Shown here: piece after piece, positions 59,652 through 64,000 of the stretch
Position numbering within the stretch: position 1 is the first letter of the stretch
Layout: every line of letters starts with the position of its first letter
Assembly (NCBI GenBank): GCA_002238865.1
Contig: MPNE01000007.1
Span: forward strand, 1-64,000
Origin: Gemmatimonadetes bacterium bin94
GTDB lineage: Bacteria; Gemmatimonadota; Gemmatimonadetes; Longimicrobiales; Gaopeijiaceae
Reading direction: 5' to 3'
Length of the DNA stretch: 64,000 nucleotides
Program-made: the position numbers and the translations under genes
The notes under the pieces: model-generated
Database searches by the model: none
Told to the model about the DNA's origin: nothing
What the model saw: only the letters and a program-made list of their open reading frames with translations

Positions 59652-62600
59652 ATGCTCAAGCACCTCGAACCCCGCCACATCACCGTCGGAGATCGCAGCG
59701 CCAAGCTCTATCTTGGCAACGGTCCGCTTGCTCTCGAAGTCGTTGTGGTCGCGTCGGGCGGGCGACCGCGCCTCGCCGATCTCAGGGCGATGTTCCGGGC
59801 GCGGTCCGGACGCCGCGCCGCGCCGGTGCTCATCGTGGCACCATGGGGCGCGGGGCGGGCGGCTGTATGCGGCCCGACGGAGCACAACCCGGTCGAACAT
59901 CGGGACCTGCCGGTCGAGCAGTTAGAGGCCGTATGCGGCCAGGCATTGGAGGCCGACGGGCGGCACACCGCCATCCGCCTCCTGCATCGGCTGCTTCCCG
60001 CACTGGACGCGCCGATCCCGGGCCTCCGCAACGGCGGCCTCTTCGCGATGCAGGAACTTGAGCGAGGGGTTCCGTCGCGCGGGGACTGGACGATCGCGGT
60101 CGAGGAGGCGCGCGGCGTGCGGACGCTTCGGGGACGCGCCTTGATCCAGGGTCTCGGGTTTGCAACCGAGGAACTCCCCGGACCGGCGATGCTGCTCGTG
60201 GCCGGAGACCGCAAGACGGCGGTGGCCGTCCTTCTGGACCGGCCCGAGGAGATCGACTCCGCGAGCGCGAGGTTCGACGGCGTGTCTCCGGTGTCCTACG
60301 CCTTGGCGCAAGCCGACCGGGAGAACCTGGACTGGGTGGTCGCCGTGGCGGGCGGCACGCTCCGCCTTTATCCGGCCAAGCCGGGCGTCGGCACGGGCCG
60401 CCGTGGACGTTCCGAGACGTTCGTCGAGATCGATCTCGACCTCCTTGCGGGCGATAACGCAGGTTACCTGTGGCTCCTGCTGTCCGCGCCCGCACTGTCG
60501 GAGGGCGGGAGCGTCGAGGACATCCTCCGCGCGAGCGAGGACTACGCCGCGGATCTCGGCGGTCGTCTTCGCGAGCGGGTCTACCGCGAAGTGATGCCGT
60601 CGCTTGCCCGCGCCGTCGTGGCGGCGATGCATCCGGAGAAGCCGAGCACGGACGATCTCCAGCAGGCGTACCAGGCAGCGCTTCGCATCCTCTACCGGCT
60701 GCTGTTCGTTGCGTATGCCGAGGATCGCGACCTGCTGCCCCTGCACGCGTCACGGAGCTACAGGGAGCACTCGCTCAAGCGGATCGCCCAGCGCTTGGGC
60801 GAGGCCCGGCGCAAGGGTGTCGAGTTCGGAGAGCAGCCCTCCTTCTGGTCGGAGGTCACGCAGATCTGGACGGCGGTGAGCCTCGGAAACCCGGAGTGGG
60901 AGGTGCCGGCGTACAACGGCACGCTGTTCGCCTCCGAGGCGTCGGTCTCGAAGCTCGGAGCCCGGATCGCGACTCTGTCGCTCCCCGACCGTGAGTTCGC
61001 GCGGGCGCTCACCGCGCTGCTCCTCGACCGGACGGCCGAGGAAACCGAAGGCCCGGTGGACTTCCGGTCGCTCGGCATCCGCGAGTTCGGAACGATCTAC
61101 GAGGGGTTGTTGGAGAGCGAGTTGTCGCTCGCCGAGACGGACCTGACGGTGGACGCCAAGACCGAGGCATACCTCCCGGCCCGATCCGGCGACACGGTCG
61201 AAGTGCGGGCGGGCGAAGTGTATCTCCACAACCGTTCGGGAGCGCGGAAATCCAGCGGGTCCTACTACACCCCGGCCTTCGCCGTCGAGCATCTCCTCGA
61301 CCGGGCGCTCGAACCGGCGCTCGACGAGCACATCGAGCGGCTCGACGGCATGCCGGACCGAGAGGCGGGAAGGCGGTTCTTCGAGTTCCGCGTCGCTGAC
61401 ATCGCGATGGGCTCCGGCCACTTCTTGGTCGGTGCCGTGGACCGGATCGAGCGACGGCTCGCCAACTATCTGGCCGGACGTTCGCTGCCGGACGTTCGCG
61501 AAGAGTTCGCGCGGCTCCGCCGGACGGCGGCCGGGAAACTTGGGCCGGACTGGTCCGGGGACCCCATCGAGGACATCCAACTGCTTCGCAGACAGGTGGC
61601 CCGGCGATGCATCTTCGGGGTGGACATGAATCCCATGGCCGTCCAACTGGCGCGCCTATCCCTCTGGATCCATACGTTCGTGCCGGGGCTTCCGCTTTCG
61701 CTTCTGGACCACAATCTGGTCCGGGGCAACTCCCTCGTGGGGATCGCGTCATTCGAAGAGGCGTCGGAACTGTTCGAGGCAAGCGGCAATCTCTTCTCGT
61801 TCACGGCATCCGAGCGGCTCTATGCCATCCAAGAACCGCTCGGCAAGCTCGCCCGGCTTACGGACGCCAACGATGCCGAGATTCGCGAGGCGCGGGAGCT
61901 CTATGAAAGGATCCAGACGAGGATGAGACAGGAGCGGGACCTTCTCACGCTGCTTGTGGCCTCGCGAACGAACAGCGACATACGTGAGAAGATCGTCCAA
62001 GGACAGGTCGCGACGCGCTGGGAGGAACAGGGCGACACCTTTCGGGTCGAGTTGATGGACAAGGGGCACGAGGAACTCGAAGGGCTCGACGTGCTCCACT
62101 TTCCACTTGCGTTCCCGCACGTCTTCCTCGGTGACCGGAACGGGTTCGACGTGATCCTCGGCAATCCGCCGTGGGAGAAGCCGCGAGTCGAGGAGCACGG
62201 ATTCTGGGCGCGCCATTTTCCGGGGTTCCGCTCATATCCGCAGCGCGAGCAGGAGTCGCTCAAGGCACGGTATCGGAAGAAGCGGCCGGACCTCGCGGCT
62301 CGCCTCGAAGCGGAAACCCAAGCTGCGGCTTCGCTCCGCCGGATCCTGACGGCCGGAGCATTCCCAGGCATGGGAACCGGCGATCCCGACCTCTACAAAG
62401 CGTTCGTGTGGCGGTTCTGGGACCTTGTGTCGCCGGACGGCGGGCGGATCGGCGTCGTGCTGCCCCGGTCGGCGCTGGCGGCGAAGGGATCCACGGCGTT
62501 CCGCAGGGAGTTGCTGGCCAACGCTGAGGTGCTGGACCTGACGATGCTCGTGAACAACCGCGAATGGGTGTTCCCGAATGTCCATCCGCAATACACCATC

Positions 62601-63656
62601 GGCCTTACCTCCATCACGCGCGGGAAGGATAGCCGCGAGTCCGAGCTTCGCCTGAGCGGGCCGTACGCGAACTTCAAACGCTTCCGGGCCGGTGTCCGGC
62701 GGGCTCCGGTGACGTTCCGCGCCCGTGAGGTCCAGGCGTGGAACGACACGGCCTCGCTCCCGCTCCTGCCGTCCGACCAGTCGGTGGAAGTGTTCGCGCA
62801 ACTGCGCAAGAGCCCGCGTCTCGATCTCAACGACAGCGTGGGTTGGCGGGCTCGGCCGCACAGAGAACTTGATTCCACGAACGACAAGCACGTGATGGAT
62901 GTCGAGTCGAGCGAATGTCCCGACGGCTTCTGGCCGGTCTACAAAGGGGCATCGTTTGACCTGTGGACCCCGGACACCGGGACGTACTACGCGTGGGCGG
63001 ACCCGGGACGGGTGCTCGGCCACCTCCAGAGCAAGCGGAAGCGCGCGAACAGGCGCTCGGCGTTCGTGGAGTTCGATCGGGCGTGGAGAGACGACCCGGA
63101 AACGCTGCCTTGCCGGAGCGCACGGATTGCTTTTCGTCGTATCTCTCGTGCAACGGATAGCCGGACCATTCGCGCCACGCTGATTCCGCCACACGTTATT
63201 CTGACCGATGTTGCACCGTACTTCCTGTGGCCAAGAGGAGACGAGAAGGACGAGGCCTACCTGCTCGGCGTTCTGGCTTCAGTCGCTCTCGACTGGTATG
63301 CGCGGCGTTTCGTGGAGACACACATGGACTTCCACGTCCTGAACCCATTGCCGGTCCCGCGACCGGATGGGGATGGCGCGCTAAGGAACCGCGTCATCGC
63401 TTTGGCCGGGCGACTCGCATCGCCGGACGAACGATTCGCCGATTGGGCCGGAAGGCTCGGCGTTGTCTGCGGTCCCCTCGACGCGGACGAGAAGCAGGAC
63501 CACATCCGGGAACTCGACGCCGTGGCGGCCCACCTCTACGGCCTCACCGAACCACAACTCGTCCACGTCTTCGAGACGTTCCACGAGGGCTGGGACCACG
63601 AGGAGCGGCTGAGGGCCACGCTGCACCACTTCCAGACGTGGCAGGGTGACCGATGA
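59652..63656 (+). CDS. Large N6-adenine DNA methyltransferase (type IIG/PglX/DrmMI-like)
   Basis: A 1334-aa defence-type methylase. The first ~500 residues resemble the N-terminal region of Eco57I/PglX-like proteins (DWVVAVAGGTLRLYPA, ETFVEIDLDLLA, AYQAALRILYRLLFVAYAEDR). The catalytic core has SGSYYTPAFAVEHLLDRAL, SAM-binding motif I VADIAMGSGHFLVGAVDRIE (about residue 583), CIFGVDMNPMAVQLARLSLW, and motif IV DVILGNPPWEKP (about 837). The remaining ~450 residues, with YLLGVLASVALDWYARRFVE and MDFHVLNPLPVPRP, fit a target-recognition domain. No clear PD-(D/E)xK site is seen, so cleavage may come from its partner. Its stop overlaps the next gene (ATGA). Confidence 0.9.
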   Translation: MLKHLEPRHITVGDRSAKLYLGNGPLALEVVVVASGGRPRLADLRAMFRARSGRRAAPVLIVAPWGAGRAAVCGPTEHNPVEHRDLPVEQLEAVCGQALEADGRHTAIRLLHRLLPALDAPIPGLRNGGLFAMQELERGVPSRGDWTIAVEEARGVRTLRGRALIQGLGFATEELPGPAMLLVAGDRKTAVAVLLDRPEEIDSASARFDGVSPVSYALAQADRENLDWVVAVAGGTLRLYPAKPGVGTGRRGRSETFVEIDLDLLAGDNAGYLWLLLSAPALSEGGSVEDILRASEDYAADLGGRLRERVYREVMPSLARAVVAAMHPEKPSTDDLQQAYQAALRILYRLLFVAYAEDRDLLPLHASRSYREHSLKRIAQRLGEARRKGVEFGEQPSFWSEVTQIWTAVSLGNPEWEVPAYNGTLFASEASVSKLGARIATLSLPDREFARALTALLLDRTAEETEGPVDFRSLGIREFGTIYEGLLESELSLAETDLTVDAKTEAYLPARSGDTVEVRAGEVYLHNRSGARKSSGSYYTPAFAVEHLLDRALEPALDEHIERLDGMPDREAGRRFFEFRVADIAMGSGHFLVGAVDRIERRLANYLAGRSLPDVREEFARLRRTAAGKLGPDWSGDPIEDIQLLRRQVARRCIFGVDMNPMAVQLARLSLWIHTFVPGLPLSLLDHNLVRGNSLVGIASFEEASELFEASGNLFSFTASERLYAIQEPLGKLARLTDANDAEIREARELYERIQTRMRQERDLLTLLVASRTNSDIREKIVQGQVATRWEEQGDTFRVELMDKGHEELEGLDVLHFPLAFPHVFLGDRNGFDVILGNPPWEKPRVEEHGFWARHFPGFRSYPQREQESLKARYRKKRPDLAARLEAETQAAASLRRILTAGAFPGMGTGDPDLYKAFVWRFWDLVSPDGGRIGVVLPRSALAAKGSTAFRRELLANAEVLDLTMLVNNREWVFPNVHPQYTIGLTSITRGKDSRESELRLSGPYANFKRFRAGVRRAPVTFRAREVQAWNDTASLPLLPSDQSVEVFAQLRKSPRLDLNDSVGWRARPHRELDSTNDKHVMDVESSECPDGFWPVYKGASFDLWTPDTGTYYAWADPGRVLGHLQSKRKRANRRSAFVEFDRAWRDDPETLPCRSARIAFRRISRATDSRTIRATLIPPHVILTDVAPYFLWPRGDEKDEAYLLGVLASVALDWYARRFVETHMDFHVLNPLPVPRPDGDGALRNRVIALAGRLASPDERFADWAGRLGVVCGPLDADEKQDHIRELDAVAAHLYGLTEPQLVHVFETFHEGWDHEERLRATLHHFQTWQGDR

Positions 63657-64000
63657 GCCACCCGGAGTTCGTGGACAACCTGGACGGCAACACGCTCGAA
63701 CGGGCTCTCCGGGAGCGCCTCGAACACCTGCTCGGGACGTTGCGGGAGCCGCCTTTGGCATCCATCGCGACGGGATACTTCAATCCGGGGGGCTTTGGTC
63801 GGCTGGCCGACGTGCTCCGCCGCGCTGCGGGCGTGCGCCTCCTGCTCGGTGCCGAGCCGCTGCCCGCCGCCCGGCTGCCGGAGCGCCGCCTCGGCGATCC
63901 GCGCGGCGAGCGATACGAGAAGAGGCTGGCGGACGAGGAACTCGACGGCGCGGAGCGCAAGCTCAGGCGGGACCGCGACCGCCTCCCGTTCTCCGAGCCG
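63653..64000 (+). CDS. PLD-nuclease/helicase-type protein, N-terminus only
   Basis: The first 116 codons of a protein cut by the window end. MSHPEFVDNLDGNTLERALRERL is followed by PLASIATGYFNPGGFGRLADVL and VRLLLGAEPLP, the phospholipase-D-like N-terminal module found in large helicase-nuclease proteins of defence loci as I recall them. The HKD catalytic motif and any SNF2/DEAD helicase domain lie beyond the edge, so the call rests on this module plus tight coupling (4-bp overlap) to the methylase. It would supply translocation and cleavage to the methylase's recognition function. Confidence 0.65.
   Translation, partial: MSHPEFVDNLDGNTLERALRERLEHLLGTLREPPLASIATGYFNPGGFGRLADVLRRAAGVRLLLGAEPLPAARLPERRLGDPRGERYEKRLADEELDGAERKLRRDRDRLPFSEP

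Overview
The window is GC-rich, almost fully coding bacterial chromosome. The gene set suggests Gemmatimonadota: a long BNR/VPS10-type beta-propeller protein, several six-bladed beta-propeller lipoproteins, many secreted amidohydrolases and peptidases, and a menaquinone cluster. This is an inference from protein families; no 16S gene is present and it was not tested by search.

Layout. 1-5.3 kb: minus-strand menaquinone operon menF-menD-menB-menA-menE, with menE running off the left edge and carrying a G/C-homopolymer frame problem. 5.3-12 kb: a small lipoprotein, polyphosphate kinase 1, an S9 peptidase and an amidohydrolase lipoprotein. 12-20.5 kb: an NAD-salvage pair (nicotinate phosphoribosyltransferase and nicotinamidase), propeller lipoproteins, an NHL/Vgb-like pair, MetY and a sirtuin with the Tyr-x-x-Arg acyl-pocket signature. 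The sirtuin releases nicotinamide that the salvage pair can recycle. 20.5-29 kb: propeller lipoproteins, a D-aminoacylase-like enzyme, a DUF4143 ATPase preceded by five ~22-bp tandem repeats, an M19 dipeptidase-like gene broken by an 89-bp GC-rich insertion, and a leishmanolysin-like lipoprotein. 29-35 kb: leucine operon leuC-leuD-leuA-leuB with a LeuA that lacks the leucine-sensing domain, followed by an Ig-hydrolase lipoprotein. 35-52.4 kb: aspartate-semialdehyde dehydrogenase, a divergent pair of large secreted propeller proteins, a class I aldolase, GNAT, D-aminoacylase, VOC protein, P450, beta-lactamase-family hydrolase, SixA-like phosphatase, polyphosphate kinase 2 and an M20 peptidase.

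52.4 kb to the right edge looks like an integrative mobilisable island. It begins beside a truncated IS21 istB remnant and carries a tyrosine recombinase, a Shedu-like (DUF4263) nuclease with a small conserved partner, a candidate oriT with mobC and a MOBP-type relaxase, a HicBA toxin-antitoxin pair, and a two-gene unit of a 1334-aa adenine methylase (type IIG/PglX/DrmMI-like) translationally coupled to a PLD-nuclease/helicase-type protein that is cut off by the window end. This is the part most likely to hold an under-described defence system.

All function calls come from reading motifs and recalled family resemblance. No database search was run.
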